NCBI GenBank assembly: GCA_030737875.1
Contig: CM060910.1
Span: 634,619,303 to 634,683,302 of the forward strand
Direction: 5' to 3'
Origin: Allium sativum
Taxonomy: Eukaryota > Streptophyta > Magnoliopsida > Asparagales > Amaryllidaceae
DNA length: 64,000 nt
Made by a program: the position numbers and the translations under genes. Positions 45,663 through 60,000 of this stretch are shown one piece after another. Within the stretch, counting starts at the first letter, position 1, and every line of letters starts with the position of its first letter. The notes below the pieces were generated by a model. The model was not told the origin of the DNA, did not search any database, and saw only the letters and a program-made list of their open reading frames with translations.

Positions 45663-48600
45663 TTAAGGAAAAGGAAAGATCAAGGATGTACCCTCGAACA
45701 GAAAAGGGTAGGCAGTACGTATTCTAGCTTCAGTTTCCCAAGTCGCGTCTCCCTCGGCGTCGCTCCACTGAACTTTGACGAGTTTGACTTCGCGGTTGCA
45801 TAGCTTCTTCACTTCCGTTCCTAATATGCGTGTTGGAACTTTTCTTATGGTTGCTTCGCGTTCCACTTCGGCCTCTTCGAGGATATTTGGCTCTACCACC
45901 TCGGCTGACTCATGTAGACATTTTCGGAGATGTGAAACGTGAAAAACGTTGTGGACTCCAGCCAACTTCTCAGGTAGCTCTAGTCTATAGGCCATTTTCC
46001 CAATTTTCTCGATGATAGGGAATGGCCCAACGAACCTTGGTGCTAGCTTTCCTGTGGTTCCAAAACGAACAATGTTTCTTAGTGGTGATACCTTGAGAAA
46101 AACTCTGTCTCCAACCTCAAATTCAAGGTCGGTCCTTCTCTTGTCGGCATAGGACTTCTGTCTGTCTTGGGCCGTCTTCATCCTTCTTCGTATTAAGTCT
46201 ACTTTCTCTGAAGTCTCTCGGATCATATCTGGTCCAAGTATGAGCTTATCAGTAGACTCCCACCAACAAGTGGGCGATCGGCACGGTCTTCCATATAAAG
46301 CTTCAAAGGGCGCCATTCCGATGGTTGCTTGATAGCTGTTGTTGTAGGCAAATTCCACCAAAGGAAGGTGGTCTTCCCAAGTCCCTCCGAAGTCAAGGAC
46401 GCATAGCCTTAAAAGGTCTTCCAAAACTCTGTTCACTCTCTCTGTTTGGCCGTCGGTTTGGGGATGATAGGCTGTGCTCAAGCATAACTGCGTTCCTACT
46501 GCTTCTTGCAGACTCCGCCAAAACTCGCTGGTGAAGATGGGGTCTCGGTCACTAACAATGCTAGATGGTATTCCATGGAGTCGAACGATTTCCTTGAGGT
46601 AAAGTGATGCTAGGGATGAGGCAGTCCTTTTACTTTTGACAGGTAAAAAGTGGGCGCTTTTAGTAAGCCTATCCACTATTACCCAAATGCTAGTGTTGCC
46701 TCTCCTAGACCTAGGCAGCCCATCGATGAAGTCCATTGAGATGCTATCCCACTTCCACTGCGGGACCTCCAGAGGATGTAGCAGCCCGCCAGGCTTTTTC
46801 TGTTCCGCCTTAACCTGTTGGCACACCATACACTTAGAAACGAATTCTGCCATGTCCTTTTTCATGCCGTTCCAGAAGAAAGTCCTTTTTATGTCTTTGT
46901 ACATTTTATCTCCGCCTGGGTGTATCGTCATCTTGGAGTGATGTGCCTCCTCGAGAACCTTCTTCACTAAATCTTTTGCTTGTGGGACGCATAGTCTTCC
47001 GTCTCGCCTTAGCAACCCCTTATCGTCGATGGAGTATCTGTTGAGGTGACTTGAAGTCTCACCCCTAATTAGCCTATCAATTATTTCCACAAGCTGAGGG
47101 TCTTCGCGTTGTGCTGTCCCTACTGAATCCACTAAAGTTGGGCGCACTTCGAGAGATGCTAGCAAGCCTGGTACGAAATCGGAGGAGGGCCTAAAGTCGA
47201 AGCTGGCTATAAACTCTAGGCTTTGTCTTTCAACAAACAACGGGCTTAGGGTCAATTTCTTTCGGCTCAACGCGTCTGCTACTACGTTGCCTTTGCCCGG
47301 AGTGTAGGAGATTTCGAAATCGTACGAGGCAAGAAACTCCATCCATCTTTGTTGCCTCAAGTTAAGATCCTTCTGCGAGAAAAGATATTTCAATGATTTA
47401 TGGTCAGTGTAAAGTTCGAACTTCTCACCTAGGAGATAGTGTCGCCAAGACTTGAGTGCAAAGACGATGGTGGCTAACTCAAGATCGTGGGTTGGGTAGT
47501 TCTTTTCGTGCACCTTCAACTGCCTCCCGCCATAAGCTACTACCCTTCCTTCTTGCATTAAGACGGCACCTAGCCCTGTCCCACATGCATCCGTATAAAC
47601 AGTGAACATCTTGCTCCCATCTGGCAGCGTCAAAACTGGGGCTGTTGTAAGAGCCCTTTTCAGTCGTTGGAAAGCAAACTCGCAATCCAAATCCCAATTG
47701 AACACTAGATTCTTCTTGGTCAACTTCGTGAGTGGAGCTGAGATTTTCGCAAAATCCCTTATAAACTTTCGATAGAAACCCGCTAGTCCTAGAAAGCTTC
47801 GGACCTCAGTTGCATTCCTTGGTGTCTTCCAATCCTGTACTGCCACTACCTTAGCAGGGTCCACTGCTAACCCTTGTTTGGATACTATGTGCCCAAGGAA
47901 CCTCACCTCTTCTCTCCAAAAGTGGCATTTGGAGAATTTGGCTTTTAGTTGATGGACTCGCAAAGTTTCCATGATTGCCCTTAAGTGCTGAGCATGTTCC
48001 TCTTCATTCTTTGAGAAGATAAGGATATCGTCTACGAAGACCACTACGAATTTGTTGAGGAAATCTCTAAATACCCTACTCATCAGGTCCACGAAGTAAG
48101 CAGGTGCATTTGTCAAGCCGAAAGGCATGACAAGCCATTCAAAGAAGCCGTCTGGGGTTCTGAACGCCGTTTTATCGATGCTATCTTCAGCCACCCTTAG
48201 CTGATGAAAACCGGTTGCTAAATCGAGTTGGGAGAAAACAGACGCCCCTACAAGCTGGTCAAATAAATCGTCAATTCTAGGGAGAGGGTGCCTATTCTTT
48301 TTCGTTAGCTTGTTGAGCTCCCTATAGTCAACACATAGACGGAGTGAACCATCCGCCTTTGTAGCGAACACCACCGGAGCGCCCCATTCTGAAATGCTCC
48401 TCCTAATGAACCCCTTTTCTAGAAGCTCTTTAATCTGTTTACTGAGCTCTTTCCTTTCCCGTGGAGCCATGTGTCTAACGGGCAACGCAACGGGCTTTGC
48501 ATTATCTACAAGATATATGCGGAAGTCTATTTCCCGCTTCGGAGGCAAGCCCTTCACCTCTTCGAAGACATCCGGATATTCCCGGACCACTCTAACTGAT

Positions 48601-50039
48601 TGCAAATTTTCAACAGAGGCATCTAGCGATTCAAGATAACTAAGCATAACCGCATACGAGGGATTACAAGAAATTTCCAAAGTATTACCGAGCTGGGTTA
48701 GGAGCCTAACAACCCTTTTCTCACAATCAAGGATGGCCCCGTTACTGGATAGCCAATCCATACCCAAAATCAAACCATAACCCGAAAAGCCCAAAACAAA
48801 GGCACTACATTGAAATTCTACGCTTAGAATGGAAATTTTCAATCCCAAACAGATCATAGACAAATGAGCTGGGCCCCCAATTGGGTTTGAAACAATTAAG
48901 GGGTCCTCTACCATACTAGTTTTTAGGTGCAGAGATTCTACTAAAGCAGACAAGATAAAGGAGTGTGATGCGCCAGAATCAAATAAAGTGCGAACGGGGT
49001 GATCATAAAGATAAACTACACTTTCTACAGAAGTATTTATACCTCGCTGTTGCAGAGGTGGCGCTTCCAGCACATGAACCTGTGCCCCTGGGGTGGATCC
49101 AGCCCTCTACCCCTGTCCTCGTTTCTTTGGGCAGTCCTTAGCCCTATGGCCTGTCTCACCGCAAGAAAAGCACCCACCATTCTCCTTGGCCTTCTTTTTC
49201 CGGCAGTCCTTTACTAAGTGCCCCACTTTGCCACAGAAATTGCACTTCCTCTTCTCTTTGTTGCCTTTCCCGCCCTTCTTAAAGTCTGTCTTCTTAGGCT
49301 GCAAACCCTCTTTCTTCCCTTGAGAGCTTTCTGCCTTTGTCTCCTTCTTGCCCTTATCCTCTTCATTCAGCAATGCCATTTGCACCAATCTTTCATACGT
49401 GGCTCCCATGGGTATATGGGTCATGGCCAAACTGTGTAATGGCTCATTCAACCCTTTGAAGAAATGGAGAGCCTTCTTGTGCGGGGTGTTGACTAGGTCA
49501 AGCCCAAACCTAGCCAGCTCATCGAACTGATTCACATACTCTCTGACTGTCTTGTCCCCTTGTTTAAGAAATAAGAATTTTTCCAACTACAAACTTCTTT
49601 CCGCATCTGAGAGAAATTTAGTCTCAAACCTTGCCCTAAAGTCCTCCCATGTCTCCACTGGTCTTTCAGCATTAGTGACTTCCCACCAGTAGGAAGCCTC
49701 GCCCTTCAATAGCAACACTGCCAATTGTACTTTTTGTCTATCCTCTACCTCAAAGATGATGAATTGGTCCTCAGTTTCTTTCAGCCAATTTCTGGCTGCC
49801 ACGAAGGACTCAGTTCCATGGAAATCCCTTCCTCCCATAGCTTTAAAATCTTTACATATCTTAGCAAAAGTGTTTCCCCGAGGAGGAGGTGGAGGAAAAG
49901 GTGTCGCTGCAGCTGGATGATTTCCTGCAGCTGGGGGAGGAGGAACGGTAGGACCTGGCTGAGTGGCTCTTGCTTCTAAGAACCGTCTAAACCAACCAGG
50001 TATTGGCACCCCTTCTGGCAAGTTAAGGTCTTCAGACAT
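45663..50039 (-). pseudogene. gag-pol polyprotein of A2, two premature stops in gag
   Basis: A single 4,377-nt frame of 1458 codons from the ATG at 50039-50037. Domains: gag capsid (codons about 80-200), two CCHC knuckles, protease DSGA (about 354), reverse transcriptase with FVDD at 668-671 (48038-48027), RNase H (about 805-930), integrase HHCC and DDE (about 1034-1205), and C-terminal chromodomain (about 1400-1440). The only clear lesions are TAG at 49589-49587 and TAG at 49109-49107, each CAG in A1. Codons downstream of the second stop are open to the normal end, so protease through chromodomain is uninterrupted. The product would act in virus-like particles in the cytoplasm and at chromatin in the nucleus. 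As it stands, gag is truncated, so the copy is probably non-autonomous. Confidence 0.95.
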
Positions 50040-50214
50040 GCTGAAACAAAAAGGATAGATTCAAAACGAAGGATAAGAGATAGTACCTATGGCTTTGGGG
50101 AGTGGACTTTGCCTTTTAGAATAAAATAATATTTTTCTTTTAAAAATGCTTCTTTAAATTTCCTTTTTTTGAAAATAATTTTTCAAAACTTTTTATCTTA
50201 TCTGGTAAACCTAT

Positions 50215-50226
50215 GCTCTGATACCA
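50215..50226 (-). other. Primer-binding site of A2 (initiator tRNA-Met)
   Basis: The minus strand reads TGGTATCAGAGC, two bases inside the 5' LTR boundary at 50229. Confidence 0.95.
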
Positions 50227-50228
50227 AG

Positions 50229-53200
50229 TGAAACACCCCACCTCCGTTAGGGTCACTCTCAAAGGGAATGCCCTAATTTTGGTGGAGGTTTATAAGTATA
50301 AGTCACAGATATACAAGACAGATATAAGAACACATATTTGTAAACAGCGGAAAAAACAACAAACTTTTATTTCATAGAAGCAAATACGTGCTACAACAAT
50401 ATCACCATAATTGTCTTACATCTTTTCCCAAAAACATAACATAACACTTTCATAATCTGTCTTGATTACATCTTTTAAAGAAGCATAAATAAAACATAGA
50501 TAAACTGCAAAAGCCCCACAGTGGATTTTCCAAAGCCCTAGTTCAAAACGAAAAGGACCAAGCAATACATTTCTCTTCTTCAAGCTGGATGATAAGGCTG
50601 GTCAAGCTGCTGTGTTCCCTCCCTGTGGACCTTGGGGGGGGGGGGGGAAACGGAAGAAAAGAAGACGAAAGAAAAGTAGAGTCAGACATAAAGCCTGAGT
50701 AAGTCTAGTACTATTTTGTCTATGAATAAAGAACTGGGTATGATAAGTATAAACAAGAAGTGGAAAAACACTATAACTTGGTTAAGTTGTCTAGGGTCGA
50801 ATATACTATCGTACCCCATGTTAATCTCTGAAACCATATAAACTAGTTTCCAACTGGCACCCCAAAATTAGGGTGAAGTGATCCATTCTATGATGATCGG
50901 CTCCTATTCGCATAGTTACATGTGTCTTACGGCCCCCGATGTTGTAGTTACCTATGTTGGTCCCACCCTAGGGTGTATCAAGTCCCGTGGTGGCGGCCCG
51001 ACACAATCCTAGAATGCACAGGTATGCTACTGGTGTCCAGTGCCTTATTTTTCTGCGCCGGAGTGTGTGCACGCCCTAACCCCGTTAGAACCTACACTGC
51101 TACACCACCGCCGTCGATTTGACCTCTTACAATCAGCCCAGTAATCGTGCCCCACCCTGCCTAGTTTCAGGGTATCCTGATACACCTTCTAGGGTTACTG
51201 CTGAAAAGGGTCCCCCGTTACTAGGTTTTCTATCTCTAGCCAACATGCTAAGTTGGTTAAGTGTTTCCTAACCTAACCCCCACCAGTCCGTTTAGTTTAG
51301 CATGTTCCATTTTGATTAAGTCTTTAGTTCACTTAATCCTAACAATCCTGACTCGGCCTTAATTGTCTTATTAAGGCCCTGACCTCTCACATTAGACAGG
51401 TATTGTTGTGGCTGCCTGTTGCCGGTTGGTTCCGGGCAGTCTTACGCCACAACTCAGTCTAACCTCGGGTCCTTATTGGGCTCCATGTTTAACCTCTCAC
51501 ATTGGATAGGTATTGTTGTGACTACTGGACAGCCGAGCGGTTCCGGGCAGGTTTACATCACAACTCAATCCAACCTCGGGTTAAACACATCGTATGTTCT
51601 ACATTTACATATTTTGTCTTTCTTCTATATTTTCTTATATGTAAATATTTGTGGCCCATTATTAAGTTAATGGTGTAAAGGTTACACCAATCATGGGCCC
51701 AACCCATACTTGAATTTGGGCCCTTCTATTTTATATTTCATTCATTAGTAATTTTAACCCAACGTTATTTTCCCCCGTTTAACACGTACGTTTATTATAT
51801 ATATGTTGGGCTTAGCCTTTTAAAGCCCAACTTAGCCATGCGAAAAGGGGAGGCTTAAAGCGTGATTACATACACAAAGAGGGGAAGGTGAGCGCATGAA
51901 CTTGCAATATGACGTTGGAAATACAAAATAGAAACGGGTGTACTTGCATAGTAGTGACATATACTTTGGTCATAAAGCATAGGTGACATGAATCAAAGCA
52001 TGTGAACTTGTAGTTGAGATAAGAATCTAAATTGGGTATCATTATTGACACATAGTCATAACTACAACATGAACCTATGCTTTTATTTAGTCATAATGTC
52101 AAACATAAGCATGGCATAAATATTTCTAACATAAGCATGGCATAATGTCAAACATAAGCATGGCATAATGTCAAACATAAGCATGGCATAAGTATAGTTA
52201 AATTTGTTCACATAACTATGGCATAAATATTTCTAACATGAAATCATGATTTTTACTTTAGTCATGCAAACTTGCAAAAAGGTATTTTTGAACCTAACCT
52301 AGCTATGTACCACGTATGTCATCATATAATTCTTGTTAACAATTTCAATTATGCAAATTATCAATCATAGCCTAGTCATATTCATAAGTTTGCAAATAGG
52401 TTTTCTAGTACAAAAGCATGGCTTAATACATAAATCATGGTGCCAAAATTCCAACATAGTTTCATATGAACTATAACAACCAAACTTGTTTCAATTACGT
52501 ACAAAATGATTTATGTACAAAAATATACATCATGATGGCATAGTAGCAAAACCCCAAACTTGCATGAGTTTCAATTAAACAACTACATACATGTAGCTTC
52601 AACAAGGATCGCATAATTTGCGAATATTCCAAACGTATACTTGCATAGAACTACCGCATGTAGTTCTTTATAACATAATATGAGGATATCCAAACGTATA
52701 CAATATTCCAAATAGTAACGCACAAATTATGAATTATTTATCACCACAATCAAGTATACAAACCAACATAGTTATTTGCTCATACCAAAATAATACTCTA
52801 CTTACAATGGTGAGGCGAATTCTCAAATTTAGGGATTTGAAGATGCGGTTTGATTTGATTGAGTTGCTTTTATGCCTTAGAATTAGCCTCCTAATCCTCT
52901 CTCCAATTGGTGGCTACCCCTAGTCGTTCCTCAGCAACATGGCGGCTTTGTTCTTATTTTTGAATGAATAGATTAGGTTTAAGTCTAGGGTCCTTTTTAT
53001 AGGGGTAATCAACTGATTAGGGCCATTGATGTTGCTTGGATTGATCGTAGCCATTCATCCTAAGGAGAGACCAATTAGAGCCTGCCACCTAGCCCTAATG
53101 ACAAAGCAGACCACAGAAAATCGACCAACAAAGAATAGGCCAGCCAGGTTAGACTGGGCTCGACCTGGCTCTGGACCAGGTCGACATGCCTGTCGACAGC

Positions 53201-53534
53201 CCTGTCGACAGCCCTGTCGACCTGGTTAGACCAGGTCGACAGCCCAGTCGACCTGGGTGCGTCAGGCGGGTGTTTTTCCGCCCTGGCCCATTGGGCCCCA
53301 TTTTTTAATTTTAAACTTGATTTTTCTGAGTTATTTTATTCTGTTTGAATTTTAAACTTCCGAAGGCCATATCTTCTTCATACGGACTCCGTTTTTCGAA
53401 AACTCGGACTCTATTTCGCGTATTTTTCCGAGACGAACGCAATGGCGTATCCCGTTTCCCTTAGTTCTTTGATTTCAAATTAATTATACTTTAATTTGTT
53501 AATTTCACAGTTATAGAATTCGCGGGGTGTTACA
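50229..53534 (-). repeat. Element A2 5' LTR
   Basis: A 3,306-bp LTR. On the minus strand: TATA 53001-52994, mini-ORF 52940-52920, donor GT 52805-52804, acceptor AG 50632-50631. The base before AG is A, not C as in the other three LTRs, which weakens this acceptor slightly. The GTCGAC array (about 53160-53255) has one more 12-bp unit than the 3' LTR. Confidence 0.97.
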
Positions 53535-53539
53535 TAGTT

Positions 53540-56512
53540 TGTGGAAATGAAATAAATATACATGCCGCCTGCGTGCGAACTAGATGCATGATTCCCCATT
53601 GTCAAAAACCGCGAGGTTTTAAGGTAGAGCGAGGAGCCGTACTAGGGACGGTCCCGGTTTTAACTACCATGCCGTTATGCTGCCGAAATTTTGAATAATA
53701 TTCATGTATTTGAATTATTTTCATTTGTTGAAACTATATTCATTCGTTGAATAAAAATTCATGTGTTGAAGGGTGTTCGTGTTTTAAATATAAAAATCAC
53801 ATTTTTATCATCTATATGAACTATATAAAATAATCTCCTTTTGAAAGAAATTGTTTTATAATAAAAATCCTATTTTTATTACCTATAGGAACTATATAAA
53901 ATAATAGTGTTTTGAAATGAATTGTTTTACAATAAAAATCACATTTTTATTATACACATGAATTGTTAAATATAGTGAAGTGTTGAAATAGAAGACAGTT
54001 AGATAAAAATATCATTTTTATCACATGTATGAAAAAAATATAGCTTTGAAATCGAAGAATCGATATATATATATATAAATAGAATCGAAGAATCTATATA
54101 TATATAAATAGAATCGAAGAATTGATATATATATATATATATATAAATAGAATTGAAATATATCGAAAAACGACGCTATAGTTCGTATTTTGAAATCGTG
54201 ATTTCAAACGATTAGTATGGGAGATCCGACCATCGGATTTTCCTGAAATCGCAACCGTTGGGTTCGCTTTGGAAATATCTTTCCAACGGCACCAACTTTG
54301 TAAAAATCCAACGGTTGGATTGTCTAGAATGTTTAATTCAAATATGAAGAAAAACAGCGCCAGAAACGATTATATTTATATATATATATATAAATATAAT
54401 TATATTTAATCGAATAACGACGCTGTAGTTCGTATTTTGAAATCGAAACTTCAAACGATTGTGCTGGGAGATCCGACCGTCGGATTTTCCCGAAACTGGA
54501 ACCGTTGGATTCGTTTTGAAAATATCTTTCTAATGATGTAAATTTTGTGAGGATCCAACAGTTAGATTTTCAGATGTGTGTAAATCAAATCTGAAGAAAA
54601 ACAGCGCCACGGCCGCGTTATGGCCCAAAGTGTCATTTTGAATAAATTGGCTATTTTAAAATAAATAAAAATAGCGATAAATTGGTATAAAATATCATAA
54701 ACGATATGGAATGGAAATAAACTGAATTTGCTTTATTTATGTGGTATTTGATGGTTGAATGTATTTGGTGTGAAAATTAAATTAAAGAACAAAATTGGTG
54801 TTGTCGAATGATTTAACCATCGAAATAAATTGATTTGAAATTCTAAACATACGTGAATTATTTGAAAAGGCCGAGTTAATTCTCATTTCATATAATTGAC
54901 CGACGATTGAAAGTCGAAGATGAAGACGGTGGTCGAAGACCGGAGATCTTCACCTCGTTTGGATGGTAACTGAGGTCCTGATTGGGAGGCATCCCGAAAT
55001 ATGGATAATGAGTGGTGATCGTCCAGACGTACGTGGTGGTCGATGGGTTTGCGAGATATATATTGCCTCCGGTTTCGTTCAGACCCAGAACGGACTTGTA
55101 AATGGACTGTGTGTCTGACATTGGATTTTATTCTGTGTTGATTTATCTCTATTAAATATACATCTGTTTGGCGGTGGAGAATTTATTCTTTTGCTTAACG
55201 CCCTTCTCTGAAACGCACGAGCTCAGAGGTTGTATATCGATGGACATCAGTCGCATGGCATGAATTGCTAGTGTGGCATGCCTAAGTGGCAAATGATCAG
55301 GGCTTCTGTTGAAAAGCAAAGTCCTGTGGTGATGATCAAAGCACCGCCGGTGGGGCGTACCTTTGTGTATAACGTGAATTCGCGAGCCTCACATCCCGGT
55401 GTGAACCAGAAACGGGAGAAGGACCTTAGGGAGGGCATGCGTTTCTTCCTAGCTAGAAGTTGTGTCGGTGTTTTTACACGACCTGACATTTTACTTATGT
55501 GGTTGATGGATAGCGAGGCGCCTCGGATATATCGGTCGATCCGGGACCGATAGAGCCATTCGTTGGCTCGTTTACGCCCCATAGGGCGTGGAAACGCATT
55601 GTTCAGGAATTTTAATCCACATCGGTGGACCGGCCCTGCCGGTCCAAGGGGCAGTTGCGGCTGTTCCAGAGGCTCGGGCTAGGCAGTCTCGAATTCGGTA
55701 AGGACTATCTTTTGCCTTGGTTCAGGACGGAAATCCAATCTCCAAATACGACATCGTGCGGTTTTGATTGTATATATATACGGCGACATGATATATGGTA
55801 CCCATGCCGTCTATGATTGATAGTTATGATTGAAATTGTTTTTGAAACATATAAACACTAGTAGTAATATCAAATGCTTTTGTTTTATTCGTATCAAGCA
55901 TATTTTGGCCGTTATAAGGTAAAACTCTATCCTCCGGTTTGCGTTGCATTGTGTGATGGGAACTGAGTCTTATAATGGCTTCATTTTTATAAAAAACATT
56001 ACGATGTTTAAAAGGAAAATTTGTTTTAAAGCACTGGCAATCCAGTGGAGTAAACCCGTTCCACGAAAGTGGCGTGGTCCTGGGATTAGCCATATATTAA
56101 ATGTGTTGAGTGGATTTCTCATACCAGTCCCATGACTTACTCGTAGTTTGTTTCACTTTCAAACTCGGGTGCCCCTTTTTCTACACGGGCAGCCTTGTAT
56201 TCAGGTTTAGCTGGTTCTTTTTGGATAGCTGGAGCTGAAGATGGATTCTATCATTTATCTCTTTTTATGCTGTTCAGCTTCTATTGTACATTATGTTTGT
56301 TTTCCGCTGTAGGCATTTATGTATATCTGAACTGCATTTGTACTAAGTATGATCCTGTATACTGTGTAACTCTGATGATTACTCTTATCCAGTATATTAT
56401 ATTGTTCATTATCTGGTGTATTTTTTTATTTCTGTTCTGCTATTATCTGTTTATGTGTTATATTCCAAGGATTACCCTTGCCGCCGTCAGTACGGGGTTT
56501 GGGGTCGTCTCA
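53540..56512 (+). repeat. Element B 3' LTR, part 2 (after A2)
   Basis: Resumes the B LTR at GTGGAAATGAAATAAATA, matching 35196 onward, and ends GGGGTCGTCTCA at 56512. It contains ATTCA and palindrome arrays (53695-54045), the TA-core minisatellite (54047-54150) and the conserved block (54890-55820). Excluding A2 and one duplication copy, the LTR is about 4.81 kb. Confidence 0.95.
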
Positions 56513-56517
56513 GTTGC

Positions 56518-57065
56518 ATTGTGTGATGGGACCTAGGTCTTATAATAGCTTCATTATTCTTTATTTAGCATTGCGTTGTTGTTTTGTGCACTGGTATTCT
56601 TGGGAGGAAACCCGTTCCGTGTTATACGGCGTGGTCCCTTGTTTTACCGAACTTCAAAATAAATATTAATAACTGTTTTAGTTCTCACACCAGTCACATG
56701 ACTGACCTGGAGTTTATTGTTTTAACCAAAACTCTGGGTGCCCCTATTTTCCACACGGGTAGCTAGTAGTTTTGGTTTTGCAGATTTATATTCACAGAAA
56801 CCTGGTTTACAGCTGGAATGATATCCGGAAATCTCTGTATCAGTATATCTCTTTCAGTTGTGTATTGTATTATTTTTTCACTGCAGTAATGTATTTAAAT
56901 CTCTAACAATTTATGATGTGTAATATTTATTTATACTCTGTATATTCTTGTAATCTGATGGATTTGTTGTAATATACAATGAAATGTTCTTCTGTCTGCG
57001 TTCTTTTGTGTGTTGTTCTCAAAGTATCCGCTCTTTCCTTACCGGGTAAGTTACGGGCTGCCACA
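56518..57065 (+). repeat. Solo LTR C, part 2
   Basis: The last 548 bp of C, resuming after the B target duplication. It holds an acceptor candidate (AG near 56782-56783, preceded by a T/G-rich tract) and the CAGCTGGAATGAT block shared in reverse complement with D, E and F. It ends GGGCTGCCACA at 57065, followed by target duplication gggtt. Confidence 0.9.
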
Positions 57066-57070
57066 GGGTT

Positions 57071-60000
57071 TTTACCTTATAATAGCAAAAAATGCTTGGT
57101 ATGTGAAATTTCATATTTTATTATTACTATAAGTGAAGAAAGCAACTTCAATCATAATGTATAAATCATAGACGGCATAAGTGACCCATACCACTATGTC
57201 GCCGTACTAGGCTCTCCAAATAAAACCGAAAGTCACGTATTGGAAATTGGATTCCATCATGAGTCGAGGCAAGGAGCAAGCTCCTCTCCATTCGAGACAC
57301 TTTAACAAATGTCTCAGGACCACACACAGTGATTCTTGGAATCCGTTGAGCCGGTCCTCTCTTACTTTTGAGGATTGGCAATTCCTGAATACACGTTTCC
57401 GGTCCTATAGGACCTATATATAATGGTCTGTACGTCGGCTCACATAGTGCCAGTTATCGACCATATATTCGGGGCGCCTCGCATTCCAACAACCATACAG
57501 GTAAAAATATATAAATGTCAGGGTTGGTAGGTCACTGACATCACCCATAGCTAGAAAGAAACGTCGTGTTCTCCCAACGGTTTGTATCCCGTTTTTGACT
57601 CATATCGAGGTGTGAGGCTCGCGAATTCATGTTATACACAAAGCTAGGCCACACAGGCCATGCTTTAATAATCAACCACAAGACTTTGCTTTTCAACTGA
57701 AGCCTTGATCATCTGCCACTTAGGCATGCCACACAGGCAACTCACTCCATGCGACTGATGTCCATCGATATAAAACCTCTGAGATCGTACGTCTCAGAGA
57801 AGGGCGTTAAGCAAGAGAATAAATTCTCCGCCGCCAAACAGATGTATATTTAATAGAGATCAATCAACACAGCATAAAATCCAATGTCAGACACATAGTC
57901 CATTTACTAGTTCGTTCTGGGTCTGAATGAAACCGGAGGCACTTTCCTCGCATATCCATCGATCTCCAAGTATGTCTGGACGATCACCAACTGTTTCCCT
58001 CCTCTTGGGTGTACAGCCCAATCAAGATCATCAATAATCATCCAAACGATGTGACGACTTCCGATCTTCAACCACCGTCTTCATCTTCGACTTATCGTCG
58101 ATTCGGTTATTCAGAATGGGTATAAACCTGGCCTTTCCGAATAACCTGCGTATATAATAAACAAATGTTACACAAACCCAACATACGCCTTATTCCAATT
58201 CAGAATATTCTTTTATTCAAATTTTCGCATTCTAAGGGAAAGGTTCCCGTTAATTTTATCAAAGATAAATTCTTCTAAATTTATTCTTTAATCTTCCTTT
58301 GGATATCATTTCAAACCATGTAAAGGTTTTCCAAACTAGTCGGGATTAGCGAACCACACCGAAGTAGTTAATTATTTTATTTCCCAATCTCAACCTATTC
58401 ATCCCATGAGCACAACTGGTAATACTCCATATCTAACACCACGGTGTTATCAGTAAATATTAATTACCATTTCACGTTCAAATCTAATTAAAGATTTAAC
58501 TATCGATTTGGAGAAAAACAGGTGATACTCCATTCTCGATGATTTTAATCTAATTAAAGATTCATTAAAACTCCACTTAGTTTTAATCTTCCCAAAAATC
58601 AATATTCTGTCTTTAACTGGGTTAAAGAACCAATGTCATCTAAAACACGATTCACGATAAACCCAAAATCACATTCAAATTCAATTCCAATTAAATATTA
58701 TTTAATTGGACAATTTCACTAAACCTTAGTAGAAAGATTTAATCTTTTCTATACTGGGTCCACGAACAGTGTTATTCAAGACACCATTCACGATGAACCC
58801 AAAATCCAATTTGATATTAAATACAAGGCTCTGAATAGAAAATATATCGGCTTATATTCAATATCAAATTCAGAAATCAACAAATATCATATTGGAAATA
58901 ACGATATAAATATATCTTTCAAATTTCCACAACCATCTCTGTATAATCACGTAATCCGACATCAAAATATTCGATTCAAATCCATTCCAATTCGTATATT
59001 GGAAATTCTGTTTATTTTTAAAACCACTTTCAAATTCAATTTATTTATTTCAAAAATAAATTGATTTTAATTCTAGTTCAAAACTAGTTCATTTCGATAA
59101 AAATATATTTTTATCATTACAAATGTTTTATTTTTCATCCCAATTCTTCACAAATCATTTCTTATGATTTTACATAAATTATTACTATTTTTAATAATTT
59201 TATCAAGGCCCGTATAGTCGATTTCCATTAACAGCCATCGAACTCCACTTACAGCGACCTTTTCCAAATTTGATTTGGACATAATTCCAAATCCAACCAT
59301 TAGATTTCATATTTCTAATATTCATTGGAAAGCTCTTTTCGATACGAACCTAACGGTTCCAGTTTCAGGGGAATCCGACTGTCGGATCTCCCGCAATGTC
59401 AATTCGAAGTCAATGGTCGAAATTCATGAACTGCCGCGACGCAGCGCGTTCTATTCAGGCCATTATATATATTATATATATTTCGTCGATTTCCTTTTAA
59501 AACGTATTTTATAAATCGTTTTAAATTCGTTTTCGAAACGATTTCAATTTCATATTCAATTTCGAATCAAAATTGAATATTCCACATCATCGATATACAA
59601 ATGATAATATTTTCAAAATGTTATATTTTGAAATCACTTCTTTTTCTATATTCATTATAAAAACGAATATAATCGATATAAATATCGCTCGCGTCAAAAT
59701 GGCGCATCTTTAGTCAACACGGCTTTATATATATTTCAAAATCTTAGTTATTCTATTCAACAAATGAATATTTATTCTATTCAACACATGAATCTATATT
59801 TCTTTCAACACATAAATCTTTATTTTTCTCAACACATGAGCATCGTCAACACATGACTATTTATGTCATTTAATATATTTTATAAAATTATGATAAAGAT
59901 GTAAATTTTTATTGTTAAAATATTTTACTCAACACATGAATATATATTTTATTCAACACATGAATATATATATTTCTATTCAACACATGAATATATATTT

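Larger units (their letters stand above)
41811..53534 (-). mobile_element. Element A2: near-intact Ty3/gypsy chromovirus (Tekay-like)
   Basis: An 11.7-kb complete element on the minus strand: 5' LTR 53534-50229, primer site 50226-50215, gag-pol 50039-45663, polypurine tract 45110-45098, 3' LTR 45097-41811. The target duplication tagtt is perfect. By eye the LTRs differ at roughly 30 sites plus small indels, so its age is similar to A1. A2 shares LTR features absent from A1, such as repeated CATAAGCATGGCATAATGTC units (about 43675-43765 and 52100-52190), so the two belong to slightly different sub-lineages. It is the innermost insertion of the largest nest. Confidence 0.97.
33409..56512 (+). 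mobile_element. Element B: internally deleted chromovirus, interrupted by A2
   Basis: LTRs lie at 33409-38162 and 39972-56512, the latter split by A2. The target duplication gttgc is perfect at 33404-33408 and 56513-56517. LTRs start TGTAACGACCC and end GGGTCGTCTCA, an 11-bp imperfect inverted repeat. The interior is only 1,809 bp: primer site, a few gag-start codons, the integrase C-terminus with chromodomain, an untranslated stretch and a polypurine tract. Its LTRs differ by more substitutions and indels than those of A1 or A2, as expected for an older host insertion. It lies within solo LTR C in the same orientation. Confidence 0.95.
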
